The position numbers and the translations under genes were made by a program. The notes below the pieces were generated by a model. The model was not told where the DNA came from. It did no database searches and saw only the letters and a program-made list of their open reading frames with translations. This document shows, piece after piece, positions 53,779 through 63,194 of a stretch of 64,000 nucleotides of DNA. The stretch comes from Powellomyces hirtus (Eukaryota > Chytridiomycota > Chytridiomycetes > Spizellomycetales > Powellomycetaceae): assembly GCA_025526995.1 (NCBI GenBank), contig JAHLKG010000014.1:558001-622000 (forward strand), read 5' to 3'. Position 1 is the stretch's first letter. The number at the start of each line of letters is the position of its first letter.

Positions 53779-54297
53779 TGTTGGGATACCATGGAGCTCC
53801 GATCGCTCACTCAGTAGCCTTTATTCCTTGCTTCTATTCTGCTATTTTTGAGGACACTATCGTACTGTGCCATCCCCCCACAAGTCTCGGATGGCATGGG
53901 CCCCACTTGGTTCGCATTGTTCTCCTGGCATTGTGACATTAGGCCCCTTGCATTCCTGTCATTTGTGCATCTCTTTCATTTCCCTTTGTTCTGGAGCCAC
54001 TGCTATCTTCTCTCTTTTTGCTCTTGAGTCTCTTTACTCTCGCCCCTGTCTGAGATAGATTTGTGTGAAAGGGTCTTGGTCAGGTGGGGTTGTAAGCACG
54101 ATATACGCTATATGGTGCTTTGGGTACAGATGTAACTTTCAGATGAGTTTGGTTATGTGCTGGGGTGCAATGTCGACTGCACAGATTCAGGCTTTTATCA
54201 CTGCACTTTTGGCAGCTGCGGCAGCTGCCGCCGCTGCTCTACCAGCTGGAGCGGTACTTCCACCTCTGTTGTGGATCACTCCGGTTCTTGCTCCAGC
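53779..54297 (+). mobile_element. Unclassified LTR-element fragment, copy 1
   Basis: It begins TGTTGGGATACC and shares GGCATGGGCCCCA, CATTGTTCTCCTGGCATT and GACATTAGGCCCCTTG with sequences at 55652-55795 and 56511-56729. Its last part (from 54147) encodes a gag-like start (MSTAQIQAFITALL followed by poly-Ala), cut by a reversed Copia-A-like LTR at 54298. An older family whose LTR end I cannot place. Confidence 0.5.
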
Positions 54298-54696
54298 TAT
54301 TGGTCTTGGAGATATCAGTGTTTCCAGTACTTTATCAGAAATGCAGAGGATTGGCCGAATTCGATGCAGACTCTAGTATACTTTGTAAAGAGGGGTTACA
54401 AAGCTCTTCTGTGATGCAGATGACAGTGTAACATTGTCAAATGCACGGAGATATATGTATGGAAAAGTATTTTATTGTCTTAGGTCTTATCGGTAATGTT
54501 TTACTTGTCGAGCATTCTAATCTACTTTTTCTTCACCCACATGATCACATGTAATCCAATTCAGCTCTTAGCGTTACTGGTCTCAAGGTCACATGTTCTA
54601 GTCAGAGAACCCAAGTTAGGATCTAATGTAAGGACTAACGTTGAGTACGCAAGGCTCAACATTCCAATGCTAGAAACACTGATATCTCCAATAGAG
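54298..54696 (-). repeat. Copia-A-like LTR, minus strand, with fold-back ends
   Basis: The reverse complement of the Copia-A LTR (shares TTTATCAGAAATGCAGAGG, CTGTGATGCAGATGAC, ACGTTGAGTACGCAAG). Its ends form a 19-bp perfect inverted repeat, TTGGAGATATCAGTGTTTC (54306-54324) and its complement (54673-54691), longer than in other copies. Probably a solo LTR; no target duplication seen. Confidence 0.75.
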
Positions 54697-55651
54697 AGGG
54701 CCTCTTTTTGAGATAAAGGAGACAAAAACAGCGGAGAGGCAATACAGACACGAGTGTATATAGATTTTCTGAATAAACTGGCTGACTGACTAACTGATTG
54801 ATTGACTGACTGACTGACTAGCTAAATCATGACTTTTGTTTATTTTTTCACCTTTGCTTTCACACCCATACACACACACACACACAAAATTCAGCCACAC
54901 CGATACTGTGTACATTCATCAATCCGTAGCAAATGTCAAGAAGAATTTGAATCTTGGGCAATATCTTCAATATTCTCAATATTTTATATTACTTCAATAA
55001 AAGATTTTTGTAAATGATTATTTTGTTTAGTGAAATTGTTTCAGTTATCAATGTTTCATTTTGCGCAAATAAAGTGTTTGACTCATCAAAAGCTAATAAC
55101 TTCTTGCAAGTACGCTAATTAGCATAAGTGTATACTTACTTTTCAAAAACTTACCTAAATATATTGAATATTGAAGATACAGTAATAATCTTTTTGTTTT
55201 TTTTTTGAGATAGTTTTTGAATGAAATTCATTGAAGCGTCTGTGTAAATTTCAGTATAAAGATGAAATTTTTTTTTATAATTTTTTTTTTATACACTGAA
55301 GTTGGAGTAGAAGTCAAAAGGTGGTGTCTGCATGGAATCTGCCAATGACCCTCTCTTTTCCATAAGCATATCAATACTCTTGTCCTGCAGAGTATTGTCA
55401 GTGTCAAGGGCAGTGTGGAAATGCCGTCGAGGTGCAATGTGGGAGTGCTGTAATGGGACAGATGCAGAGACTTGTTAAGGAGCAGTGTTGGTATGCTGCC
55501 AAGGGACAGTGTGGAGATGCTGTCAAAAGGCAGATGCAGAGACTTGCCAGTCCCATACAGTTCTGTTCACATGAGGTCTGCCAAGGAATCTTTCACTGAT
55601 GATGTCATCAGTCTTATTATTGTCCAATTTTACTCTTTTGGGACTCCTCTC
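54697..55651. other. AT-rich intergenic region with microsatellites
   Basis: No gene seen. It includes GACT/GATT runs (54777-54824), a CA run (54872-54886), A/T-rich tracts to 55300, and a degenerate repeat around GGCAGATGCAGAGACTTG (55440-55555). Confidence 0.6.
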
Positions 55652-56729
55652 TGTTGGGAGCCCAAAAAGCTCCAGCCGGGCACTCAGAAGTATTTATTTC
55701 TTGCCTCCTTTGTCCTATTTTGGACATCATTGTACTGTGCCTTCAACACATCTCTGGATGGCGTATAGCCATTTTTGTCAACTCCTGTGAGATGGCCATA
55801 AAAGCATATATACATACAAATCTTTTTTGGTTAGTAAAAAGCCATATTCTACATCAAGGCAGACGCACCTCATAAACGATTACTGTCATCGCTCATAAGC
55901 GACCCCTGAAACTACTCTGCAGTTTCATCAGTTTCATAACTGCCAAGAGATCATCTCTACATTACTATAGTTAGGGACCCATTTTCCTATATAAGGGAAG
56001 GGAAAAAGATCCCCCTTTCGGAATGAAAAAAATCCACCACTCAAAATCGCCTTTCTCCTAAAAAAATTCTACATCTTCTCTTTTTTTGACACTGCTAAAT
56101 GGAACTTCCTATCATTACTCTCTCTTGAACAGAACTTCTAGTTCACTTCTCGCGCCTGAAACTTCAGGCACCTCACAATTCCATTACCTATGAACTGTGT
56201 CATTTATGTATCTTAAATGGCACACAGTTCTATATTTAGTCATTGGCCTCCATGTTGAGATTGGACTTTTGAGATAAACCTGTCAAATCGACAGCGCTCC
56301 AAGACTCTATGTGACTTCCACTGTGCAATGATGCTTCATTTGACCGCGTATGCTTAGATAGCTTGCACAGCCACTTTTCCTCCTTCTTATTAGCGTAGAT
56401 CTTCTTTTCACCGTTTACATATAACAACAATAAAATCATCCCATTGTTATTGAAAGTGTCGAGCTAGCTTACCTCTGTTGCACTACACCTTAACCGGACC
56501 TACGCACAACACTCCACACATTTTTGGTGGCATGGGCCCCATTTGAGTTGCATTGTTCTCCTGGCATTATGACATTAGGCCCCTTGTGTTCCTTCATTGT
56601 TTCATTCATTTACAAGTCTTTTTCATTTTTCAATTGCTTTGGAGCGCTGCTATCCTCTTACTTTTTGCTCTTAAGCCTGAGGGGCTTTTTACTTTCGCCA
56701 TTGTTCTGAAAGGGACTTCACCATGTTAT
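55652..56729 (+). repeat. Unclassified LTR-element fragment, copy 2, interrupted
   Basis: 55652-55795 (TGTTGGGAGCCC...) and 56511-56729 (GGCATGGGCCCCATTTG...) match successive parts of 53779-54060. In between lie a solo Gypsy-B LTR (55796-56177) and 56178-56510, which has no gene but holds an inverted repeat GAACTGTGT/ACACAGTTC (56192-56230). Confidence 0.55.
55796..56177 (+). repeat. Diverged solo Gypsy-B LTR
   Basis: 382 bp, TGTGAGATGGCC...CACCTCACA, with no internal region. Flanks ACTCC (left) and ATTCC (right) may be a target duplication with one C/T change. Shared inner motifs include GTTAGTAAAAAGCCATAT and a CTATATAAGG TATA-like site near 55990. Confidence 0.8.
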
Positions 56730-56996
56730 TATTGAAGATATTGGCTTTTGCAGTACTTTTTCAAAAATGCAAAACATTGGTTGAATTTGGGACACTCTGC
56801 TTGTATTGCCTTAGTAAGGGAGGTTTACAGAGCTCTTTTGTCATGCAAGTGACGATGTAACATAGTCAGATGCACGGAGATGTATGTGTGGAAATATATT
56901 TCTATGTCTTAGTCTTTTTAAGCTAAGTTTTGCTTGTCAAGTGAAACTATATACTTCTACTTCAATCACATGATTTCACGTGATTCAATTCAGCTC
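56730..56996 (-). repeat. Copia-A-like LTR, minus strand, truncated
   Basis: Begins TATTGAAGATATTGG and follows the Copia-A LTR in reverse to TCAATTCAGCTC, where the Harbinger transposon cuts it at 56997. More diverged than the 54298 copy. Confidence 0.7.
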
Positions 56997-57145
56997 TTAG
57001 AGCATCTTTAACAGCGGGCATTTAATTGTGGCACAGCAGCCACATGTGAAACCCCGAAATTTAAAGTTCCCACTTGCCAACCTCACACATTGGCACTATT
57101 TCTTTCTTTACTTTCTTATGTAATGCCCAAATAGACTGGTTGAGA

Positions 57146-58575
57146 ATGCTTGACAAATTCTGGGCCAAGTACGATACAAGGCAGTGGGGTAGGCGCATTG
57201 TACAACGGAGACTGCAACAAAAAGAAGATGTGGAAAGAAAAACAGCAAGAAAGCGCCTCCGCAATTGTGACCGCCTTGATGCACTTGGACAAGAGCACCT
57301 AATTCAAGACTATTTCAGTGCTGATTGCATCTACAGTGAAAAGGATTTTAGGTGCCCTACAGTTAAAAGGATTTTAGGTGTTGCTTCCGAATGTCACGCC
57401 AGCTTTTCCTGCATATTCAAGCAGATCTGTGCAAAAGTGACCATTACTTTAACCCAGTAAGTACGCTACTGGGTACCTGCTGGCCACGCAGTACGTGGCC
57501 ACGCAGTATGTTTGTACTAATCCCACCCTCTGCCATAGCGTCGTGACTGTACAGGACTTACTGGTCTCTCATCCAAACAAAAGCTTACTGCCGCACTACG
57601 CATGCTTGCCTACGGTGTTGCAGCAGATGCTATGGACAAGTATGTTCATTGTGCCAAAACTACTGCAACAGTTGCATTACACCGCTTTTGTGCTGCCATT
57701 GTGCACATCTATACCGCTACTTACCTGAGACCGCCAAACCAAGATGATCTAAATCATATATTGCAAATCAACAGGCAACATGGTTTTCCTGCACTGCTTG
57801 GTTCTCTGGACTGCATGCACTGGGCATGGAAAAACTGTTCTCGAACGTGGGCTGGTCAATTTCAAGGCAAGGAGAAGGTGCCAACGATTATTTTGGAAGC
57901 GGTCCCAACCTACAATTTACGAATTTGGCATTGTTTCTTCAGTGTTCCTGGCGCAAACAATGACATTAATGTCTTGGACCGCTCCCCTCTCTTTGATGAC
58001 CAACTGACTGGTTGCACACCAAACCTTGATTACAAGATTAATGGACATCAATACACTCAAGGTGCCTTGCGTGGTGCGTTGTGCGTACCTGCGCACTGTG
58101 TGGTAAAATACTGCATAGCACATACTCACAAAGAGCATTACTAGGATATTATTTAGTGGATGGAATATACCCTCCTTGGCCAATGTTTGTGCAGACGTTC
58201 TCACAGCCTGCCTGCAAAAAAAAGAAGTTTTTCGCCCAAATGCAGGAGGCATGGCGCAAAGACATAGAGCATGCCTTTGGAGCACTACAAGCACAATGGC
58301 ACATTATTCAAGGGCCCGCTTGTGGGCGGCATCGCACGCAACTGGGAAATATCATGAAGACCTGTGTGATTTTGCGCAACATGATTATTGAGAATCAAGG
58401 AGATGCGGCAATGGAAGATATAGCAGAGGATTTTGCCAACATTAATATCTCCCTGGGCGGCCGCAAAGAGACATCGCAACAAATAAAGAGAAAAACATTG
58501 CGTGACTCTGTGCTTCATCATCAGTTGCACACAGATCTGATACAACACTTATGGGAATGGAAGGGTAGTAAATAA
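57146..58575 (+). pseudogene. PIF/Harbinger transposase, frameshifted
   Basis: DDE transposase. Readable parts: 57146-57456, 57555-58061 and 58145-58575. The gap 57457-57554 is a GTAAGT...ACAG intron. The gap 58062-58144 (GTGCCT...TAG) restores the frame if removed, with a weak donor. Catalytic surroundings: LGSLDCMHWAWKNC (first Asp), PGANNDINVLDRSPLF (second Asp), WRKDIEHAFGALQAQW (Glu). A 26-bp tandem duplication (CTACAGT-AAAAGGATTTTAGG at 57331 and 57357) shifts the frame in exon 1, so the gene is dead unless spliced unusually. Closest in look to plant and fungal PIF-like nucleases. Confidence 0.85.
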
Positions 58576-58775
58576 ATTGCATAAATCATTTACAATCCCT
58601 GAAACATGTCAGTGCAACTCAATGAGAGCATGCAAGCGTGCAACGCAAACTGGAACCTTTTGATATATCACTTAAAATGGTTGACTGTTTCTTTGACACA
58701 TGTCAGAAGGTCTCAAAAGCGTTTTTATACTTATACTATACTATGGTAGCAATGCTCCGCTGTTTTCTCATCACA

Positions 58776-58859
58776 ATGCCTTGCCCCAAAAAGCCCAGAA
58801 TCCAAACTGACACTGAGCATCAAGCTGAAGAGGATGCAGCAGCTCTTGTTAGATTTATT
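58776..58859 (+). pseudogene. Start of a second Harbinger ORF, truncated
   Basis: ATG at 58776 opens MPCPKKPRIQTDTEHQ... which is cut by the Copia-B LTR at 58860. PIF/Harbinger elements usually carry a Myb/SANT-type DNA-binding protein next to the transposase; too little remains to confirm it. Confidence 0.3.
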
Positions 58860-59099
58860 TGTTAGCACGTACAGACTCTGTCATCGAGTCACAACTGCGC
58901 CATCGCAGGGCGTATCACGCGATCACGTGAACCCACGTGATCAGCTCCGATATAAGTAGTTTTCCTTACATACTTAATATATCGGTGATACTTTTCTCTT
59001 TTTCTCCAATAGAGCGGGATGAAGTTACTTTGTTGTTTTGCTCAGTCAACTACCCTGAAAGCTTCCTCAACTATCTGCCCAGATACTCTCAGACCAACA
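58860..59099 (+). repeat. Copia-B 5' LTR
   Basis: 240 bp, TGTTAGCACG...AGACCAACA. It has a 9-bp perfect palindrome GATCACGTG-AACC-CACGTGATC (58921-58942) and a TATAAGTAG near 58951. Confidence 0.92.
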
Positions 59100-59113
59100 G
59101 GTTATGAGCCCTG
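59100..59113 (+). other. Copia-B half-tRNA primer binding site
   Basis: GGTTATGAGCCCTG, next to the LTR, complementary to the initiator tRNA-Met anticodon arm. The ATG at 59104 that opens the polyprotein lies inside this site. Confidence 0.88.
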
Positions 59114-62100
59114 AAATGGTAGGCAACAAAACGAGCCCCCGGTACACTCGTAGTATGTTAAGACGCCTAACGGGTCGACAGACCCCAGGGTCCAATACGC
59201 TACAACAAGCCGTAGATCGTGCTGCTAAGAAAAGCGCACGAGTGCCTGGTGAATGGACATCACCAAGCAATGGAGGGAACTCTGCCAGTAACGATACACT
59301 GGCAGAGCCAACGCCTTTGAGCGCTGACGCCAACGAGGGCGAGGACGCATTGGAAGGGCGTACCCGAAACATCGACCGATGCAATGGCAAGGTCGATTCC
59401 CGTCCCCTATCAAGCAGTACGGATGATCACAGACCGATCAACTACAGTACTCCAGCCCCATTCCCAAGTGGGGAATCAGCAAACACCGTGCATGTCCGCC
59501 CGCGTGAGGCGGACGTGGATAGGATAGATCGGCTTGAGAATTCTCTAGCCCAACTAACGGAAATGCTCCAAATGAAATGGCACATGGATCAGGATGTGAA
59601 TATCCCAGTCAACCCTCAGGTACATACGGCGCAACGGCGCGTACGCACACCATCACCCACTCGCAACGACGGGTTTGCTGCACCGTGGACAGAGTGCAAT
59701 CAGGAGATTGGAGCTCAACAGGAATACCAACGTTCTCCAATCAAACGCCGCCCTACATCACTGACATCGAGCATACACAGCATGACGACCAAAATTGTCG
59801 ACAGTCGAGGTGCGAATGCTTTTGTGGATGGAACGCTGAAAGATATTGGATCCTACAATGGAGAAGCCAATATGGTCAAACTTCAAACGTTCATCAACAA
59901 GATTGAGACAGTTGTGAAGTACGAAATGGTTCCGCCCGAGTTTCTCGTAGATTTTGTGGCTACGAAACTCACAGGATGGGCATACACTTGGTGGCAGTCG
60001 CTCTCCCCAAGTAAAAGGAACGAAATTACGACGTGGCATGACTTTGAAGACGTTGATTCAGGAAGAACCAACACCGGTCTTAGGTCCGCCCTTCTGGCGC
60101 GGTTCGCGCCACAAAACCACACAAGAGATTCGCTGCAGAAATTACGGGAATTGCGTCCCAAAGGCTGCATGGATGAGTACATCACTCAGTTTAACATGCT
60201 GGCATTTTCTCTGCCGAAGACACCGGATTACGTTCTTCAGGATTACTTCATTAATGCGCTAACACCAGACCTTGCGGCCTTGGTTCAGGCTAATGAAGAA
60301 AACATAACTGATTTGAGCAGTTTACAGGCCGCTGCATCCAGGATCGCCGCCAACATGGCTAAGAAACCTAGCAGGACCTCAACGGATACGCGACCAGGTG
60401 CCGCACACACTGACGCCTCTAAGAAACAAAAGGGTGGCAAGAACCACGGGGAGAAGTCAACGAACGGCATGAAGGACAAGGAATCTACTCCATCAAACAA
60501 AGGCCAAACCCAAAAGCCGGGTTGTTGGGCCTGTGGAGACCTCAAACACCAAACACAGGAGTGCGAAGTGTTAATGAAGTTCACATCTGAGATGGAGAAG
60601 AACAAGACGAAGCAGTCGTCTGATGGTGCTGTTAGCACAAATGCTGTGGAAGCATTACACGTCTGGGTCTGCCAAGAACAACCGTATGAAGCCCTCATCG
60701 ACTCTGGCGCTACGGACCACATGACACCTCACAAAGCGACCTTAGATCACTCAACCGTGTACAGTGATGTCAGAGCTGTTATACTTGCTGACAAAACATC
60801 ACTACCCTCTACAGTTCGAGGTACGGTACGAGTAGAAGTTAGCGACTACCCGAATCCGCTCGAGTTGGGCGGAGTCTTGCATGTGCCAGGACTACAACGA
60901 GATCTCGTATCGGTAGCAAAATGCAACGATCAAGGTGTTGACGTGCTCTTCAAGTTGAATGGAGACGTCATTTTCATGCGAGACGGCAAAGATATCGCCA
61001 AAGGCGTACGCCGCAACAATGTGTATTACCTGCAAGGTACGCTGCTGTCTGAAAGTCTGTGGACGGATTCAGAAGCATGCATTGTTGAAGTCTCTCCTAC
61101 ACTCGCTCATGCTCGTCTTGGACACGTTGGCAAACACGTCCTGGAGAAGATGGCATCGGTTACGGACGGTTGGTCCGTAGTGGGGGATCTAAGCGACTTC
61201 AAAGATTGTGAAGCCTGCGTGTTAGGAAAAGCCGCTCGTCTTCCATTCTCCCCTGGTAACGTTGAAACCAGGGAGATCTGTGAGCTGATTCATTCAGACC
61301 TACAAGGACCATTTCGCATCCCTGGTTACAAAGGATCACGCTATTCGCTGGAGTTCATCGAACACACATCCCGATACGTGACTGTTTTCCCTATTCCTTC
61401 AAAGGACTCAGCAGTCATACTCGACAAGTTTCTCATCTACAAGGCTTGGATTGAGAAACAGACTGACCAACAAATCAAGATCCTACATACGGATCGAGGC
61501 ACCGAATACTTTGGCAAGGTTCTAGAGTACCTATTGAAAAATGGTATCACTCATCAAAAGTCCGCGGCCTATTCGAGTCAGCAAAACGGGATTGCCGAAC
61601 GATGGCATCGCACGGCGCTGGACAGGGTCCGCGCCACCTTTGCAGATACGAAACTACCTCGAAGATTCTGGCCAGCTTTACTGGTAGCGGCTGGTTACAT
61701 CTATTCCCTTACGTACAACCGCATCAACAAGAAGATGCCGCATGAAATCTTATTCGGCCGGCGTCCTGATGTCGCCCATCTCCGGCGTATCGGTTGCGTG
61801 GCATATTCCGTCCTAACTAGCAAGGGACAAGATAAAATGGGGAATCGAGCAAAGAAGGCTTACTTGGTAGGCTATGCTCAACCGTCAGGTACCAAGGGGT
61901 ATCTGGTTTGGGATCCTATTACTGACAAGGTTGAAGTGTCACGAGACGTGATTTTCAAAGAAGCCTTGGGACTAGAACCCAAATATCAGCAGGACCCAGC
62001 ACATCTTGACCTCCTAGATGAGGAGAGTCAGGAGGATGACGTCGAATACGCCGTGGAGGCAATTATCGACGAGCGCCGCAGTAAGGTGCACACAAAAGAG

Positions 62101-62193
62101 TACTTGGTTAAGTGGGAGGGATATCAAGAACCTACCTGGGAGTCCCGACTTTCACTACTCGAAACTACAGCATTGGATGACTGGGAGAATTGA
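59104..62193 (+). CDS. gag-pol: Copia-B Gag-PR-INT polyprotein ending in a chromodomain
   Basis: 1029 residues, uninterrupted. Gag: LQTFINKIETVVKYEMV, WAYTWWQSLSPSKRNEI (about 260-310). CCHC knuckle: CWACGDLKHQTQEC (near 475). Protease: EALIDSGATDHMT (near 530). Gag-preintegrase: LAHARLGHVGKHV and CEACVLGKAARL. Integrase core: LIHSDLQGPF, FIEHTSRYVTVF, LHTDRGTEYF, SSQQNGIAERWHRT, then the copia GKKAYLVGY-like NRAKKAYLVGYAQPSG. Residues 982-1027 are a chromodomain (YAVEAIIDERRSK, YLVKWEGYQEPTWES). TGA at 62191 ends the frame before RT, though the same frame continues with copia-like sequence (MTWKQAMKTPQKEDF). The start may be ATG 59104 (in the primer site) or 59116. Confidence 0.92.
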   Translation: MSPEMVGNKTSPRYTRSMLRRLTGRQTPGSNTLQQAVDRAAKKSARVPGEWTSPSNGGNSASNDTLAEPTPLSADANEGEDALEGRTRNIDRCNGKVDSRPLSSSTDDHRPINYSTPAPFPSGESANTVHVRPREADVDRIDRLENSLAQLTEMLQMKWHMDQDVNIPVNPQVHTAQRRVRTPSPTRNDGFAAPWTECNQEIGAQQEYQRSPIKRRPTSLTSSIHSMTTKIVDSRGANAFVDGTLKDIGSYNGEANMVKLQTFINKIETVVKYEMVPPEFLVDFVATKLTGWAYTWWQSLSPSKRNEITTWHDFEDVDSGRTNTGLRSALLARFAPQNHTRDSLQKLRELRPKGCMDEYITQFNMLAFSLPKTPDYVLQDYFINALTPDLAALVQANEENITDLSSLQAAASRIAANMAKKPSRTSTDTRPGAAHTDASKKQKGGKNHGEKSTNGMKDKESTPSNKGQTQKPGCWACGDLKHQTQECEVLMKFTSEMEKNKTKQSSDGAVSTNAVEALHVWVCQEQPYEALIDSGATDHMTPHKATLDHSTVYSDVRAVILADKTSLPSTVRGTVRVEVSDYPNPLELGGVLHVPGLQRDLVSVAKCNDQGVDVLFKLNGDVIFMRDGKDIAKGVRRNNVYYLQGTLLSESLWTDSEACIVEVSPTLAHARLGHVGKHVLEKMASVTDGWSVVGDLSDFKDCEACVLGKAARLPFSPGNVETREICELIHSDLQGPFRIPGYKGSRYSLEFIEHTSRYVTVFPIPSKDSAVILDKFLIYKAWIEKQTDQQIKILHTDRGTEYFGKVLEYLLKNGITHQKSAAYSSQQNGIAERWHRTALDRVRATFADTKLPRRFWPALLVAAGYIYSLTYNRINKKMPHEILFGRRPDVAHLRRIGCVAYSVLTSKGQDKMGNRAKKAYLVGYAQPSGTKGYLVWDPITDKVEVSRDVIFKEALGLEPKYQQDPAHLDLLDEESQEDDVEYAVEAIIDERRSKVHTKEYLVKWEGYQEPTWESRLSLLETTALDDWEN

Positions 62194-63194
62194 GTAGCCA
62201 CGTACGATGTCGGCACACGACAAAATGACCCCATCGCTGCATATGCCGCCCGCACGCGGACTCAAGCAATGATCAACGAAGACGCCATGACATGGAAGCA
62301 AGCGATGAAAACACCTCAGAAGGAGGATTTCTCAAGGCTGCACGCATTGAGTACCAATCCCTGGTCGACAACGGCACATGGGAGCTCACCAAGCGTCCAC
62401 GTAACAAGCGCGTGATCGGCACAACATGGGTCTTTCGAACGAAGGTCAATCCCGATGGCACTTTTAACAAGTTCAAAGCTAGAGCAGTGGCGCAATGCTT
62501 CTCTCAACGACCTGGTCGCGATTTTGGTGATACATACTCACCTACGCTACCATTCACAGCGCTACGCCTCTTCTTGACGTATTGTGTCCAGCACGGGCTG
62601 GACATCCACAGTATGGACGCTGTTACCGCCTTCCTGAACAGTGATATGGATAAGGATTTCTATATCGAGCAGTTTGAGGGATTCGAAGATCCGGATCACC
62701 CCAAAGGCGATTGGGTCCTGAAGCTACTGAAAGCCCTCTACGGCCTGAAGCAATCACCCCTTCTTTGGTATGAGACCTTGAAGACTGCACTGTTGAAGCT
62801 TGGCTACGAAGCAGTTTCTGTATGCCCGTGTATCTTCTTCAAGTACGCGACAGACGACCGTACACCTCCGTCGAACGACAACTTGGTCCTTATTCTCGTT
62901 TTCGTTGACGATCTGCTTATTGCAGCGAAGGACTCAAAGATTCTGGCAAACAGCAAAATGGAACTACATTTGAAGTTCAAGTTTACGGAACAAGGTCGCG
63001 TAACCAGTCACCTTGGTCTCGTCTACAAATATGACTTTGACTCTCCTGTTTGTACCCTCGAAGTCTCAAATGTCAAGTACATTGACGGCGCTCTTGCACA
63101 ATTCGGCATGAGCGACTGCCATCCTGTCTCCACCCCGTACACCGTGTCAGCGCGTAACCAACAACCAGAGGATTCGACACCATTACGAATCTAA
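62194..63194 (+). pseudogene. pol: Copia-B reverse transcriptase region, separated by stop and frameshift
   Basis: Reading continues after the TGA at 62191, shifts by one near 62325 and then runs as RT to 63194: WELTKRPRNKRVIGTTWVF, KARAVAQCFSQRPGRDFGDT, SMDAVTAFLNSDMDKDFYIE, LYGLKQSPLLWYE and the catalytic VFVDDLLIAAKD (near 62910). All copia RT blocks are present and intact apart from the two breaks at the start and a one-base loss near 63181. Either this copy is dead or the TGA is a recoding site; the extra frameshift favours decay. Confidence 0.88.

Larger units (their letters stand above)
56997..58859 (+). mobile_element. PIF/Harbinger DNA transposon, 3' end lost
   Basis: TTA (56997-56999) is followed by a terminal repeat starting GAGCATCTTTAACAGCGGG, typical of PIF/Harbinger termini and their 3-bp TTA target site. 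A transposase gene and the first bases of a second ORF follow. The element is cut at 58860 by Copia-B, so the other terminal repeat is not seen next to it. Confidence 0.8.

Noticed and set aside
62191..62193. Copia-B TGA as a programmed readthrough codon
   Set aside because: Possible, but a separate one-base shift before RT and another before RNase H point to ordinary decay. Other copies would be needed.
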